NCBI GenBank assembly: GCA_002197995.1
Contig: NGZR01000002.1
Span: 4,588,001-4,652,000 of the forward strand
Source: Gaeumannomyces sp. JS-464
Lineage: Eukaryota > Ascomycota > Sordariomycetes > Magnaporthales > Magnaporthaceae
Length of the DNA stretch: 64,000 bases
Direction of reading: 5' to 3'
Shown: positions 45,263-57,220 of the stretch, one piece after another
Layout of the letters: the number at the start of each line of letters is the position of its first letter
How positions within the stretch are numbered: the stretch's first letter is position 1
Program-made: the position numbers and the translations under genes
The notes under the pieces: model-generated
What the model was told of the DNA's origin: nothing
The model's input: the letters and a program-made list of their open reading frames with translations, nothing else
The model's database searches: none

Positions 45263-46104
45263 CTAGTTTGCCTTGCCGTTCTTGGCCGCGGCGTCCTTGG
45301 CGGAGCGGTACTTGGCTATCTCCTTCTGGACAGCCTTGCGGACGCGGGCCTGAAGCTCGGGGCGGTAGCCAAGGGCGAAGAGCAGCTCCAGCCAGACGAA
45401 GAGCGGGGCGAGGAAGATGGCCTGGAACAGATTGTCGAGCAGGGCGGGGGCGCGGCCCTCGAACTTGCCGTGGCCGATAAACTGCAGGATCCAGCACACG
45501 ATGTGCAGCCAGGGCCGCCTTGGTGGTGCCCTCCTGGTCAACCTCGATCAGGTAATTTCCAGCAGCGGCGGCACCGATACAAATGAGGGCCAACAGCGTC
45601 CCGGCCACGGCTCGAGCAGCAGGTAGAGGCCCCCCATGCGAGAGAGGCCAGCGTGCCGAGGGTCGGCTCGAGGTGCGGGATGGTCAACCAGCTAGGGACG
45701 TAAAAGAGCGCTCCCGTGTTCGAGGCCTATTTGGGTTTTTGCGGTCGTGATGGTCCAGAAAGCTGTCAGCCGATTTTGTGCACGCGCTGGAGGAGCGGCA
45801 TTGCCAGGGGGCAGGAATTGCGATCGAGGGCGCGTACGAGAGTGAAGCCGGAGAACAGGATCAATGGCACGCAGACCATGTGGATGCCGACATTGACAGG
45901 GTTCGAGTGGTATGCACCGTACTGCGTTGGTTGGTTGGGTCGTGTCAGCATTCAAACCAAGGAGACACATGGTAAGACGGAAGCCAGATGCCAGACAGGC
46001 AGTGCGCCTCGAACACGCAAGCGCAGGCTCGGGCGGGGGTCTGGCCGTCGTCGGCTTGGGCCTGCTCTTACAAAGGTGAGGTGTTTCTCGAGGTCGAGCG
46101 ACAT
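45263..46104 (-). CDS. mpo1: Mpo1-like (DUF962) 2-hydroxy fatty acid dioxygenase, frames broken
   Basis: Mpo1 family proteins are ER membrane Fe(II) dioxygenases that shorten 2-hydroxy fatty acids in phytosphingosine breakdown. Exon 1 is 46072-46104 (MSLDLEKHLTF), exon 2 45838-45921 (YGAYHSNPVNVGIHMVCVPL onward) and exon 3 45263-45726, with GT..AG introns between them. Family landmarks are YGxYHxNPVNxxIH, the hydrophobic run GTLLALICIGAAAAGNYLI, and HIVCWILQFIGHGKFEGRAP with LAPLFVWLELLF. The conserved His residues are all visible. About 195 aa, the usual size. Exon 3 needs three frame corrections: near 45631 (a G run one short), near 45609 and near 45520. Either a pseudogene or consensus indels. 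The C-terminus (AKNGKAN, TAG stop) is secure. It faces rpb7 across a 1-kb intergenic region. Confidence 0.8.
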
Positions 46105-47136
46105 GGTCGGCTGAGTCTGGTCGACAGGATCGATCGTGTGTGACGGCGTCTTGAGACGACGTGGAGGGTCGGAGTCTGGAGTCGTCTGGCGGTCGTTGGT
46201 GCGCGCAAAGTCTACTTACTACCTAGAGAGCAAGCAAAAGCAAGTGTGCGCAGTCCGAGGACATGGCTGCCCAGCAAGGTCGGCGGGAGGAGGAGAAGGC
46301 GGCAGCTAAGTTTGGCGGTGGATTGGCTCGACAGGCAGGGCAACAGACAGCGACAGAAGTGGTCTGCTCAATGTGCTCTGCCGTTCATATGCCTCGGGTG
46401 TGTGCACGTGTGTGGGTCTGCCGCCCGTTGCAGTGCTCTGTGCAGGCCCGCATGGTTCCTCCATGCTTCCATGCCGCGCGTGCCTGCGGGCGCTGGCCTG
46501 GGCCTCCCGAACGCAGCGTCGGTGCACGGCCAACGCCCAGGGCGGCCCCACTCGCGCGTCAGCCTCGTCGCAGCTTCAACAACTGCCCTGGGCGTCAGAA
46601 TTCCATCCACTTTGAGCGCCGCCCGCCCTTTGACCTGCTCCTCAGCCTCGACGCGCCGGCGACCGTCGCGTTTGTGCCCGCACCAGGCCCGCCCAGTAGA
46701 ATATTCCAACAGGTTCTTGCTTCTCATCGCTGCGTCGCGACGTGCTCCGCCATTCCTCCAAGTCGTCCCGTCCAGGAACCGTTGCTACTTCTCTACGGTG
46801 GTTCTGATTGCTCTACTCTCCCTTTGCTTGCTCGCGCTGTCGCGCGCGACTCCCGACGGCTTGGCGGCACCAGTCACTCTAAGCGCCTTCGTAAAGGCCG
46901 TGCTCTCGCTCTCTCGGACGTCCGCGGTGACGTCCTCCCCCACGATCAACTTCCGCCTTGCCGGAACTCCATCTGAGAGCGGCCGTCGTTAGTTTTTGTG
47001 CCTCAGGTCCGGCCTGCCTGCGGTAGGCTTTGCGCCGGGAGCCGTCGCGCCGCGCCAGCACACCTGTGCGATTGTGCTTCGGGCTGAACGTCCAAGCCAC
47101 CGAGAATCTCGAACCACAGACGCATCCGGCGGCAAC
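46105..47136. promoter_or_regulatory. Divergent intergenic region between mpo1-like gene and rpb7
   Basis: About 1 kb separates two start codons that point away from each other, so both promoters should lie here. No TATA box is obvious. Two overlapping plus-strand ORFs of about 240 codons (46246-46992 and 46263-46976) run through it. They are Arg/Ser/Pro/Ala-rich, in different frames, and without conserved features, so they are treated as chance ORFs in GC-rich DNA. Confidence 0.5.
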
Positions 47137-47918
47137 ATGTTCTTCCTCTACAACCTCGAGCGGCGCGTCACGCTACATCCGTCGTACTTCGGCAAGAATA
47201 TGCAGGAGCTGGTCACGACGAGACTGCTGCAGGACGTCGAGGGCTCATGTCAAGGAAACTACTATATCATTTCCATTATGGATACGTTCGACATCTCGCC
47301 TGGCAAGATCCTCCCTGGAAACGGCCTGGCCGAATTCACCGTTGGCTACCGTGCCGTGGTGTGGCGCCCATTCAAGGGAGAAACTGTTCGTGCCATGTTG
47401 CCAGCAACTCTGCGGCGGGGAGGAGATGCGAAGACGGCGGAGAGAAATGCCCGTGGGGTAGTAGATGGCGGCTTTGCTAACCCATCCGCCTCCTGCCAGG
47501 TTGATGCAATTGTGGACTCGGTCAACCCCCACGGCTTCTTTGCGAATGCTGGGCCGCTCCGACTGTTCGTCTCGGAACACGTACGTTGAATGCTCGGGCT
47601 GAGGGTTTCTCAGTTGCTCCTGGCTATCAAGACTGGGGTTACTGACGCTGCAGGACTGTAGATGATCCCGCACCACGTCAAGTACGACCCCAATGCGAGC
47701 CCACCGCAGTTCACCGATAAGGAGGATTACCGCGTCGAGCCGGGGACACACGTCCGGGTCAAGATCGTGGGGACAAGGAGCGAAGTGACCAACATGTGGG
47801 CCATCGGAACCGTCAACGAAGACTTCTTGGGGTATTTAGAATCCACCTTTCCCCATGTTGTCTGCCAGTTTGGATTTCTAACTTGTGCATTCATCCGCCT
47901 CGCAGTCCTCTCTCGTAA
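47137..47918 (+). CDS. rpb7: RNA polymerase II subunit Rpb7, 170 aa, four exons
   Basis: Rpb7 pairs with Rpb4 to form the stalk of RNA polymerase II, acting in initiation and in mRNA fate in nucleus and cytoplasm. Exons are 47137-47385, 47500-47580, 47662-47831 and 47906-47918; introns begin GTTCGT, GTACGT and GTATTT and end in AG. The spliced frame is 513 bp with TAA stop. The start MFFLYNLERRVTLHPSYFG is the family signature. Then come an RNP-like N-terminal half (YYIISIMDTFDIS, GLAEFTVGYRAVVWRPFKGE) and an S1/OB-fold half (GFFANAGPLRLFVSEH, PPQFTD, GTHVRVKIVG, MWAIGTVNEDFLG) ending in PLS. The length matches the yeast protein (171 aa). No frameshift, in contrast to its neighbours. Confidence 0.95.
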
Positions 47919-49013
47919 GAACTGCGCCCTCGTCAAATAGCGGCCTCGTTGGTGGCCCAGACACCGGGCAGGCAGGTATGCAAAGATGCGCCGCCGCCGA
48001 TGCGACCGGAGCTCCCTCTTGTTTCTTCATTCTCGGCTGGTAGGGCCCCCAAGTCTTTGCCCTGATTTCTAGACGTGCGAGAGCATGTCAGTGCATCCAC
48101 CATGGCCACCCCAAAGGCTTGTCTCCACAAGCCAGTCTCTCTGAATCAAGGGTTGGGCAGGCCCGATACACACGCACTTATAACAGGGGAAAGGTTGGTT
48201 ATTGGGAGGTAAAAGAATCAGCAGTAAGGTTCTCTCGGACGAGGCCTTTGCGAGATATGGCCCATGGTAAACTACCATGTCGTCAACACAAATGCCTCGG
48301 GCAGATTCCTGATGGCGCTGTGCGTTATAATCGATACCCAGGAGACAGAAGGAGGGACCGTCCGATCTGGTGCCGTTTACTAACGGGGTCGAACAAAACG
48401 GAATCAAGATGGAGGGTTTCCTGCAGGCGAAGATGGTGTAGGTGCGCACTTGATAGACTGAATACCAGGACGGCTATCAGGCACGCAGCAGCTCAGAGGC
48501 TGGCATTTCTCATTCCATGCATATGTGGCCGGCCAATGAGTGTCCGTTGAGAAGGTGTGGCTGCGGCAGCCGTAACCGGGCGACGCGTCATTGGCCCTGA
48601 ACCAGGACAGCCAGGGCCCGCGTCTGACGAGAGCGCTCTCGTCGGCGGCCATTGGTGGTCTCTCCGAGAGCTTAAATCAGTCGACGGCACCGGCCGCAGA
48701 GAGCACAAGGCACGGCCAACCGATTTCCAGCGAATCCGAGGGCCGCAGAGGAAATTGCGCGGCCCCCGTCTCGTCCGACGGCGCTGGCTGATGCGTGCTG
48801 CTGCGTCCCTTGGCAGCCACAACCTCTCCGGTTTCCTCGGAGGGAGCCAAGTCCTCTCTCAGCCACCCATCCCCTCCCGTCAATCCGCTGGTGGCTTTGC
48901 CTCGTCCTCGCCGTGCTAACCTGGCCTGCTGTCTCGAAGCCATCGCCATCAAGATTCAATTTGAAGCCACTGGTCTCCTTGAATGGCGCGCGGCCACCAC
49001 CCCAATCGACGCA
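47919..49013. other. Gene-poor interval downstream of rpb7
   Basis: About 1.1 kb with only short, overlapping ORFs on both strands and no conserved block. It holds the rpb7 3' UTR and possibly the promoter of the plus-strand ORF that follows. Confidence 0.45.
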
Positions 49014-49808
49014 ATGCGCTTCACCTTCCCTACCCCCGTTTGGGACGTCGACCATGACAGTTGTGATTGTGAGGCGAGACCAACGGCCAAAGCCACTTCG
49101 TCGTCGCACGCTGCTCATGCCGATGCCAACCAGTCTGTTCCCAGACAGCCGCCTCCGCAAACAGCATGGGCGTTGTCACTCAGGTCTCCAACATCATCAG
49201 CACCAGCAACGGCAGAATCCCCATCGTCGCCGGCAAGCTCCGCTCACCCAGTATCTTGCGAGCAACGGGACGGAGCCGAAGCCCTGCGTGCAGACCTACT
49301 CGCGCGGCTCCGACAGTGCAGCGTCACTGATGCCGACTGGGAAAATGCCACATCGTCGTCGTCTTCCTCGGATGACGAGCCCAAGGACGACAACGGCTCG
49401 GGCTACTACAAGGGCACCGACCATACCGCACGGTTGACCGGCTTGCAAGGGTCCGTCGAGGCGAATCGGGACGCAGCCACCAATACAACCACGACCACTC
49501 TAGCCTCGTCGGTGCATGTAGCTTCCAATAGCGTTACCACGAAACAACAGCCATATCCACCGGGTGGTCGGGGACACGGACCAAACCAGGTTTCTGGAAG
49601 ATGGAAGTCCGAGCCCCTTCAAAACTCCCAAGGAGCCACAGGTGACAGCTGGGTGCTGCTGGGGCGCGGCGAGGCACGGCCGCTTGGCCCAGGAGCGCCG
49701 GGACTTACCGTGACGAGCCCCGACGGTGCCGTTTTTGCCCTGAGACCAACAGGCAATAGGAGGGACGGTGGTGATGGCGTGCTCGTCATGAGAAGTGAGG
49801 CTTCATAA
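49014..49808 (+). CDS. Hypothetical Ser/Thr-rich protein, about 264 aa
   Basis: The frame is open from 48795 to 49808. The start is placed at the ATG giving MRFTFPTPVWDVDHDSC, because the upstream part is a Pro/Leu/Arg-rich run that looks like leader. The protein is low in hydrophobic residues and probably disordered. It has a Ser/Pro/Ala-rich first third and one likely helix (EALRADLLARLRQCSVTDAD) followed by an acidic-serine patch (SSSSSSDDEPKDDNG). The C-terminus has SWVLLGRGEARPLGPGAPG. No signal peptide, membrane segment or known domain. A second frame (49168 onward, MGVVTQVSNIISTSNGR) also looks protein-like for a while, so a frame error or intron is possible. Confidence 0.4.
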   Translation: MRFTFPTPVWDVDHDSCDCEARPTAKATSSSHAAHADANQSVPRQPPPQTAWALSLRSPTSSAPATAESPSSPASSAHPVSCEQRDGAEALRADLLARLRQCSVTDADWENATSSSSSSDDEPKDDNGSGYYKGTDHTARLTGLQGSVEANRDAATNTTTTTLASSVHVASNSVTTKQQPYPPGGRGHGPNQVSGRWKSEPLQNSQGATGDSWVLLGRGEARPLGPGAPGLTVTSPDGAVFALRPTGNRRDGGDGVLVMRSEAS

Positions 49809-51429
49809 TGGCAGGCCAAGGGAATAAAAAGAAGAGACAGAAAATGAGAAAATCCAAGAAGAGAGCAAGTTCCAAACGCACACTAAACTGATTGTTGGCA
49901 CGGCAGTTGGTCGACATGGTCATTGTGTCTCTTCCAGTCAAGAGGGCTTGCAGTGTTTGTAACAACGAGCCACAAGATGCGTTCGTCTGCGTGTCTCATT
50001 CCACATTTGGGCGACCTGCCCGTCTCTCCCCCGCGTACTTCGCGCCCGTCCAGTGTCTGGCCCGTCTCGGTCCATCTCGCAAGAGATGGGACTGCTTCCG
50101 GAGCCCTTTGCCTAGGCACCATGGGCGCACAACCGTCCCATCCACTCCACCCCACTCCACTCCACCAGATACCGGCCATGGGAGGGGGAGGAGGTGGGCA
50201 CAGCCAACCAACAGCCGGCGCGACCCGACCCGGCGGGCGGATTTTCTCTCCATTTCGTGAGACGACCCAATCCGGGCCCAGGGATCGTGCCTGTCAGCAC
50301 CACCCCTTTACCCCCTTTACCCTCTTGCGAGGCGTCGAGGTATATTGGTCGACGATCTCAGCTCGTCGGCCCTAGAGTGGCGGCGGTTGCCAAGGGTTCT
50401 GCCGCTAATCAGACTTGGAGGAGTCGAGCCAAGATCTTTTCCAAATCATTCTAGGAGGGCCGCCGTCTATCGAGCTATCCTAGATAGGCCATCTTGTTGC
50501 GCAGGAAACTCCGTCAGCTCAACGCACGCCATGGGTCCGTCGCACCACTGCAGTGACAGCCCAGCCTCGTCCCGTCCGGTGGGGGCTCTGCCAGCCCCAA
50601 CAAGCTAAAGTTCACCTAGGATCGACATCCCCACAGTGGCTGTTTGGCGGTCATAAGCGCCAAACTTGCTGGTCGTCACCCTCAGGGTTTCCCTCTGCCC
50701 GTCCGCCGCAACAGCACCAGATTCAGCTAGCCGGCGAGAAACCAAACATGACCGGTGTCGATCAAGGCCTGATCCTGGGAAACGACCACTATCCCGCATC
50801 GTGGGGAGATCACAACCCCTTGCCACGTCATGGATGTGCTCAACCAACTCCTGGCGCTACCGCTGCCTGCGCTGAGACCGGAGAAACAACCTGGGTGCCT
50901 GGGTGGAGCTAGCGTGCCAGCCTTTCCATATTGGTGCTGGCAACGGTTTTGGTGATACCCTTTGGTCCCCAGTTGATGGGTCGGAGACAAGCTCCGATTT
51001 GCGACTTGCTCGAGAAGCTTTTTCTAGCGCCTCTCCGCGAGCAAGGCACCTCGTGCGAAGAGCAGGACGAATGTGATCCGTTGGCTGCTGTGCCATACCG
51101 CGGCTGCCGCTGAGTGCCTCGAGCGCCTCCTGAAACGTGTCTAGCAGCCCCAACGCCGTTCTTGGGTTCGCTTCGCCCTGCACAATCAATGAGGACGAAT
51201 AACAAGAAGCCTAGGGAATGTGTGAAAGGAGGAGTAGTTTTTGGATGAGCCACAAACCGCACCAATAAGCGCTAGCGGAGAAAAACCACCACTGCCGTCT
51301 GTGCTTCCTGCTTCCCGTCTCCCCGTCGTCCCGTCCCATCCGCTCTGTGCGCTTGCAGCAGACACACGGACGTCTTCGTCCCAGCATAACCACCACCACC
51401 CGGCCCGCCCTCCCCGTCGTCCGACCTGC
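49809..51429. other. Gene-poor interval between convergent genes
   Basis: About 1.6 kb between the stop of the plus-strand ORF and the stop of the esterase-like gene. Short ORFs of 60-150 codons on both strands, Arg/Pro/Ser-rich, none conserved to my eye. No repeats of note. Confidence 0.45.
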
Positions 51430-52615
51430 CTACAGCTTGACAGGCACGGTCGAGTTGAAGGTGATGCACGGACCGAGGAAAGTCCTGGTCAGGGACTCTG
51501 TCGAGTTGAGGACGTCCTTGCCGAGCGGGCTGGTGCCGCAGCGCAGGCCCAGGACGAAGCTCTTGGCCATGACGTCGGCCATGTACGGCGACGTGTGCGT
51601 GTGGTCGTTGGGGAAGCCGGCGTTGACCGTCTGCCTGCCCAGGTTCCGCATCGCCTGCGCCCCGAGGTGCCCGTGTGGCACGAACCAGACGCCGGCGTTG
51701 GGGCCCCCTAGCTCCGAAGCGGCGAGCCTATTTTTGAGGGGGTAATTGCGTTAGATAATTTGACTTTTGTGATTTCTTGCCCCCGGCGGAGAGTGTCTTG
51801 GCTGTGTGTGTGTGTGTGACATGGAAAACAGGAGGCGGCAAAAAATTGGCACACTGCATAATCGTCTTGGCTAGCTCAAACTATACTCACCAGGCGTAGT
51901 AGTCGAACCGGCTTGGACCCAGGCGAAATTTCCTGACTCCCAGGGGTTGTTCGGCGTGAGTGGCGAGAGAATCACCTTTGCCCCGGCTTTGAGCATTAGG
52001 GACGAGGCGCGTTTTAGGTAGGTCGGGTATGTCTGGACAGTCTCCTTTACGCCGCTGTTGTGACTGCTGTTAGAACTTGCCGGTTCTCATTTCCGGGGGG
52101 TTCACGACGTAGGGCGGGACTGGTTGTTGGTGGCAAAAGCTCACTTGTACGTTGTCTGGCACGTTTCAGAACGGCGCCGAAACAGGCACTCCTTCCTAAA
52201 CACGCATACGCAGCGTGTCAGTCAAACGTGGGCGGAAAAAAAAAAAAGGTTGATAGATGGACACCCGGCTACTAATGTTGTAGCGCACCGTTATCGTTAG
52301 CCAACGAGCCGCCGTCGTTGTGGCCAAACTCGATAACCACCCAGTCGCCGGGCTTGACCTGCCGGGCGACGACGGCGGCCCTCGCGGGTGAAGCTCCGGG
52401 CGCTCCGGCGGGATGGCGGCGTTGTTGACGACGTAGGCGGCCGGGCTGAAGCTGTGGCGCAGGAACTCGCCCCAGCCTTGGGTGTTTTTGCCGCCGCCGT
52501 TGCGCGCCATGGTGCTGTCGCCGCAGAGGTGGATGGTCCTCGGCGCCGCGGCGGCAAGGGCTGCGGCCCCGCCGAGCCACGCCCCGAGGCGCGCGAGAGC
52601 TGCGGTTGGCTTCAT
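51430..52615 (-). CDS. GDSL/SGNH rhamnogalacturonan acetylesterase-like (CE12) secreted hydrolase, frames broken
   Basis: Enzymes of this family remove acetyl groups from the rhamnogalacturonan part of pectin outside the cell. Exons: 52289-52615, 52145-52195, 51891-52054, 51430-51727, all joined at GT..AG. A signal peptide is likely ([20 protein letters not shown] then [11 protein letters not shown]). Catalytic blocks: [10 protein letters not shown] (nucleophile Ser), [13 protein letters not shown] (Gly/Asn) and FPNDHTHTS (Asp-x-x-His). Other landmarks are [34 protein letters not shown] and [12 protein letters not shown]. Expected length is about 250 aa. At least four one- or two-base frame breaks are needed: two in exon 1 (after VVNNA and after FTREG), one in exon 2 before SETCQTTY, one in exon 3 before FDYYAW. 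Either a decayed gene or consensus errors. Confidence 0.8.
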
Positions 52616-55600
52616 GCTGGCTGGCCGGCGATGGGATCACGGGTGGTCCAGGGACGAGATAGGGCTTGATGGGGGCAGGGGAGATACGACAGTAATAGAC
52701 AGTATCCTACGGCAACAAAGCACGCACGGGGCAATGACTGGGAGGATAGCTCCCTGCTACCTAAATGAAATAAGAGCAACCGTTGTTATTGCAGCCTACC
52801 GACCAATATCGCATCAAAGCAATTCCATCCTCTCACTCCCGAGGCCGTAGGCGCCTCCGCATCGAGATCCACCCAGGGCGGAAGCTGTGCTCCATGCGGT
52901 AAACACGATCGCCTCGGACGCGGGGCCGGTGGCATCAAGGCTCGAGGCGGGCAAACAAAAAAAAAAAAAAAAAAAGCTAGCTCGAGGGGGCCATCTGGGG
53001 TTGCCGGGGCCGGCGAGGTAGGCGAACAAAAAAGAAAAACACTGAGGGGAAGGTTGCTCTTGGTGTGGCGGCTGATATGCCCCCGGCTCCATTTTTTGAT
53101 GAATCGGGAAATCTCAGAGTTAGAGCGCCATAGGACGATGATCAGCTGCGAAAAGTGGCCCAGCGAGATTTGATTGGCGCGGCACGATTCATTGAGTCGG
53201 TGCTGCAGCGTCGTAGCGTTTTCCGCTTGGTGTTGCCTTGGGCGAGAGAATCAGAGCATGTCCACCAATTAGACGGGCGTTAGTCTCGATCCGGACGTGT
53301 TGGACGCTGAGGGCAACAGAAGGCATTGACAACTATCCCGTCGAGGCAAGCCGCAGACCTGCGGTGAAAACAATCCGGGCTCTTCATACGCAACACGACG
53401 ATTGCGGTGCGGCTGTCTCAACTGCCTTGGCCATAACCATAACCATAATCATAACCTATTATCCATCAGTGTCTTCAAACATTCCGCCACCACATCCGAG
53501 CTTCCGGAAGGCGGTTCAAACCCCGAGCGCTGACGACGACGACGATGACGGGCCGTATCACGACATGCATCAACATAGTCGCCCCAGACTGGATGTTCGT
53601 ATGCGATGTAGTAACTTGCCTAGCTCGGCAGGCATGTCGGATGCGCAAAGGGTAAAGGAAAAGGACAAACAAAGGCAAGCGGAAGCCGTTCTCGAGCATC
53701 CGGAGCAGCAATCCATGCCCACACGGGCCTCGTGCGTGATTGTCAGATGTCCACATATTTTTCATCCAGTCCGAGCTTTGCGTGCCCTGGCATGATATCA
53801 TCGGGGATGCTCCCTGCAACGAGGACTTGAATGGTTGTGGCTCGAGCGAGCTCCGGGGTTTCCCTATTTTGCATCTCGTCCGTGTTTTTGACCTTCCCCA
53901 TCTTCTCGTCTTCGGGCATTTCTCGTTCGCCATCGCTACCCGCCGAGTCAAGCGCATTATCAACACGGTTCTAGAAAGAGATTAGCAGGTGGTACCGCGA
54001 TGTTTTGCTGCCGAGGTTGTAATAAGAGTCACGAGCGCCGTGGGGGAAAAAAAGAGGCCGGCTTCAATAATGTCCCGCGGTGGTGGCTTGGCTTGGCGGG
54101 ACGGCTTTGGTGCCATCGTTGATGGAGAGCTCCGGGCTGGCGCAACTGCCCTGCGCTGCCGACGCCCGACTGAGGTTGACAGTCGGGCATTTACACGGCC
54201 GCACGGTCCGACGCGTCCATTCGCAGGTGCCGCAGCGAGCAGGCTGCCGGGGGATTGTTGCACACGAGAGAGCACATGGTCGTCCTAACTGCCGATGGGA
54301 CCGACACCGTGGCAGTGTAACAAGGCAGTCCCTGCATAGACTGTTGGCCGGACCGCCCTTCACGCATGCATAACCTGTCCGGGCCTTTTTAGATTGAATA
54401 TCATGCCCCTGACAACGTGATTCTAAATCACCTGGCCGAGCGTTGGTTTTGCTGACTGTTCAAATTCCATGAAAGTAAAGCCTTGGGGCTGCTGGATCCC
54501 ACGTGTTCTCGCCACCGTGGGTCTCGCCAGCTAGACTTTTCCCTTCTCTCTCGTAGGCGCGGAGAGATGGGGATCAGTTCGCTAATTTGAGTCCTGGTTG
54601 GGGCCCAGCGGGAACTGATGGAAGAGATGGAGCCCATCTTGTGAACCGATGGAGTATCGAGTGCAGCCCTTACACGTAAGCAGCCTGTGATCCCGACCCC
54701 TGAAGCCGATAGCCTTGGTAGCTGTGGAGATTGTGGATGATGGTGTATTTTGAGCAGTGGGTTCATGTTGCGCTCAACAACGTCCCCTGGCTCTAGAGGG
54801 CTGCGTGGACCAGGCCCAGGGCCGTCGAGGTCGGGGTTCAAGCAGCAGATCATGGCCTTTTCGAGGCGTGTCATTTTATGGCGGTCGTTTTGGACACAGC
54901 CTTTTGACGCTTGGATGATGGGAGGGGAGAGGCAGCCCGCACTCCGGATCTGCGGTTATGTGCAACATTATGTAGGAGCAATCGAAGGCACATCCCGACG
55001 TTGATGGATCTGGAGATGCCGCGGGTGCTGCCCGGGGTTTTGTGCAACGACGTTCACCGCTGCAGCGCGCTCGAGTCACCATATGCAGCGTCGGCTGGCC
55101 ATGATCCACCACCAGCCTCTTCTCTGCAGCTCAGCTTGCCAACGTTGACAGTGAGTCCATGCCACACTCGAGCTTGACACGCTCATGCGCTCGCGTCCGC
55201 GGCCGCGTTGGGTAAAAATCACATCTTTTGCTGCTGGGCAGAGACGCAAAGGGTGCCAGGCAGGGCAGCTGCAAGCGCTGATGCAGCCCTGCCGCCCAAT
55301 CGTGTCGGGATATTGAGCGGCGCGGCACTTGGACAGCGCTTAGCTGGGGGCATGCACATTTCTGCTACTACAGTCTGTTGTTATTGTTTGTATTATTATT
55401 GATTGTGTTTCCATAGCCCCGGTATTAGCAAAGCCCTATGCCCGTGCGGGACCGCTGGTGGACGAAAAACGGTACGCGCCCAGAACCCAGCTAAGGCATC
55501 TCCATTAGCTTGCATGCTCCAGTCCCGGCTCTGGCACCGCAACCCGGTACGCCTCCATTCCAGGCGGCATGGAAGGTGGAATGGAATACGGTGAAGAATG

Positions 55601-57220
55601 GGTGGATGGAAGGGTGGCTGGATGGCTGGACGCACCACATGGGGGTCGAGACACGCGTGCGCGAGCAACCCGAGACGAGAGGACACGCCGTCGAGCGAAC
55701 CAGTCGCCCAGGTACTGCTGTGCCAACAGCGAGCGAGACATCAGTCTCCCCATCGGCAGACCCCTACCTGCCCCAGGGCCTGGGCTCGCGCGCTCTGGTT
55801 GGCTGCAACTGCCTATCGTTCCTGTGCCTGTGCCGCGCGCCCTGACTGGTGGGGGCGGGCTTACCGGCTCGCTGGCCAACCACGTCGCGCTTCACCCCGC
55901 GCCCTCGCTGGATCCGCTGCCTAAAAAAGTGTGCTCAGTGCTAGCGCTGCACCCTCGATGGTTCGGGCTAGCCACAACGTTTGAGGTGCATGGGTGGCAC
56001 GAACCGGCGGTTGTTCTGTGGGAGAATGAATCGGGGAAAGCCAAAGCAGGCAGATAACCCCATCTGGATGGAACCCTGGCGTCGAACCTTTTTCTTTTTT
56101 TTCTCCTGCTTTTGCCTGCCCTGATCATGCGGGTTCTGGGTTCTGTTATTCTCTGTTTACTTGTGATGCCTCCACCCGCTGGCTGCTGACCTGCTCGGAC
56201 GCTGGACACACGCCGCTCCAGCACATATATCGTCCCCTATCAATAGATCAAGAGACGGAGAGAGATTGATCCAGCTAATTTTGGTATGGAGCCCAAGGGG
56301 CCCAGCGGAGGCAATCTTGACGACATCTGGTTTGGCAGACAGTTCGTTCTGCCTCGTCGCCTTCTAACAAGCACTCAGCGATCTGTGGGGAACTTCTGCA
56401 CGTAGCGAGATGGAAAAGGAGTTGCATCACAACAAGCCGACGGCTGGTCCCTGTCGATAGCGGGCAGGGATGGAGAGAAAGCAGCAGGCAGGGACAGGGA
56501 GGGTGGCAGGCCCTGGGCGTGGACGTGGTGGGTGGATGGCGGCTCCGGCAGCAATCAGGCACGGTTTCAGAAGTGGAAGCTGCCCATTTCCATCCTATCT
56601 GCAGCTTACCTCCATTCATCCCGAGTCCCAAAAAGGGTGCACCCTGTGCAGCCGCCGCTGCTTGGAATGTCAGCTTGCCCGTTTCTTAGCCTCATACCCT
56701 GTCCGTACTTTGGCCCGGGCTGTGTGCCGTCTTCCATATCATTCTCTACCACCCCCGTGGTCCACTTGCGCTCGCTGCCTTTCGTTACTGGTCTTGTTCC
56801 ACTTCGCCACGATAACAAAGTATCGCCATCGCCAGTATACTGCCAGTCCGTTCAGCAGACGAGAGACGGGATCTTAAGCTGGTGTTGTTTTGCTTCAACC
56901 CCCATAGGCACTCGAAGGGGTTCCGCATATCGAGCATCAGCACGTCCCTCCAAGACTGCGACTCTTAATCGTTAATTCCGACGACTTGGATAAACCGCCG
57001 TTCTCCCTAGCCTCGACCGCCGCTAGCCTTTGGATCTCGGCCTCGTGCGACCTTGCACAAACGATCGACGACCACCTGCCTCGGCTCCATTGACCACCTA
57101 GGAAGAAGGAAAAAAAAAAAAAAGCAAAGAAAAAGAATATCAAAGGAAAAAAACCAAACAAGAAAAAAAAGCAACCCGCAAACGAGAGCTTCGCCAAATA
57201 GGCTAATCGCACCTGGGGCG
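52616..57220. other. 4.6-kb gene-poor interval
   Basis: No gene can be supported. It holds an A19 tract (52957-52975), a short hexanucleotide run of CCATAA units (about 53431-53456), an acidic codon run GACGACGACGATGAC (about 53533) and a G/A-rich repeat-like stretch with GGATGG units (55565-55630). Overlapping ORFs of 100-185 codons (for example 53238-53795 on plus, 54428-54874 on minus) lack conserved blocks and differ in frame. Part of the right end is probably the promoter and 5' UTR of the gene at 57221. Confidence 0.45.

Noticed and set aside
46246..46992. 248-aa plus-strand ORF upstream of rpb7
   Set aside because: Arg/Ser/Pro-rich, overlapped by another long ORF in a second frame, no conserved block; typical of GC-rich noncoding DNA.
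53238..53966. ORFs of 185 aa (+) and 163 aa (-) in the 52.6-57.2 kb gap
   Set aside because: Opposite strands over the same bases, with a repeat-derived acidic run and hydrophobic shadows; neither resembles a known protein.
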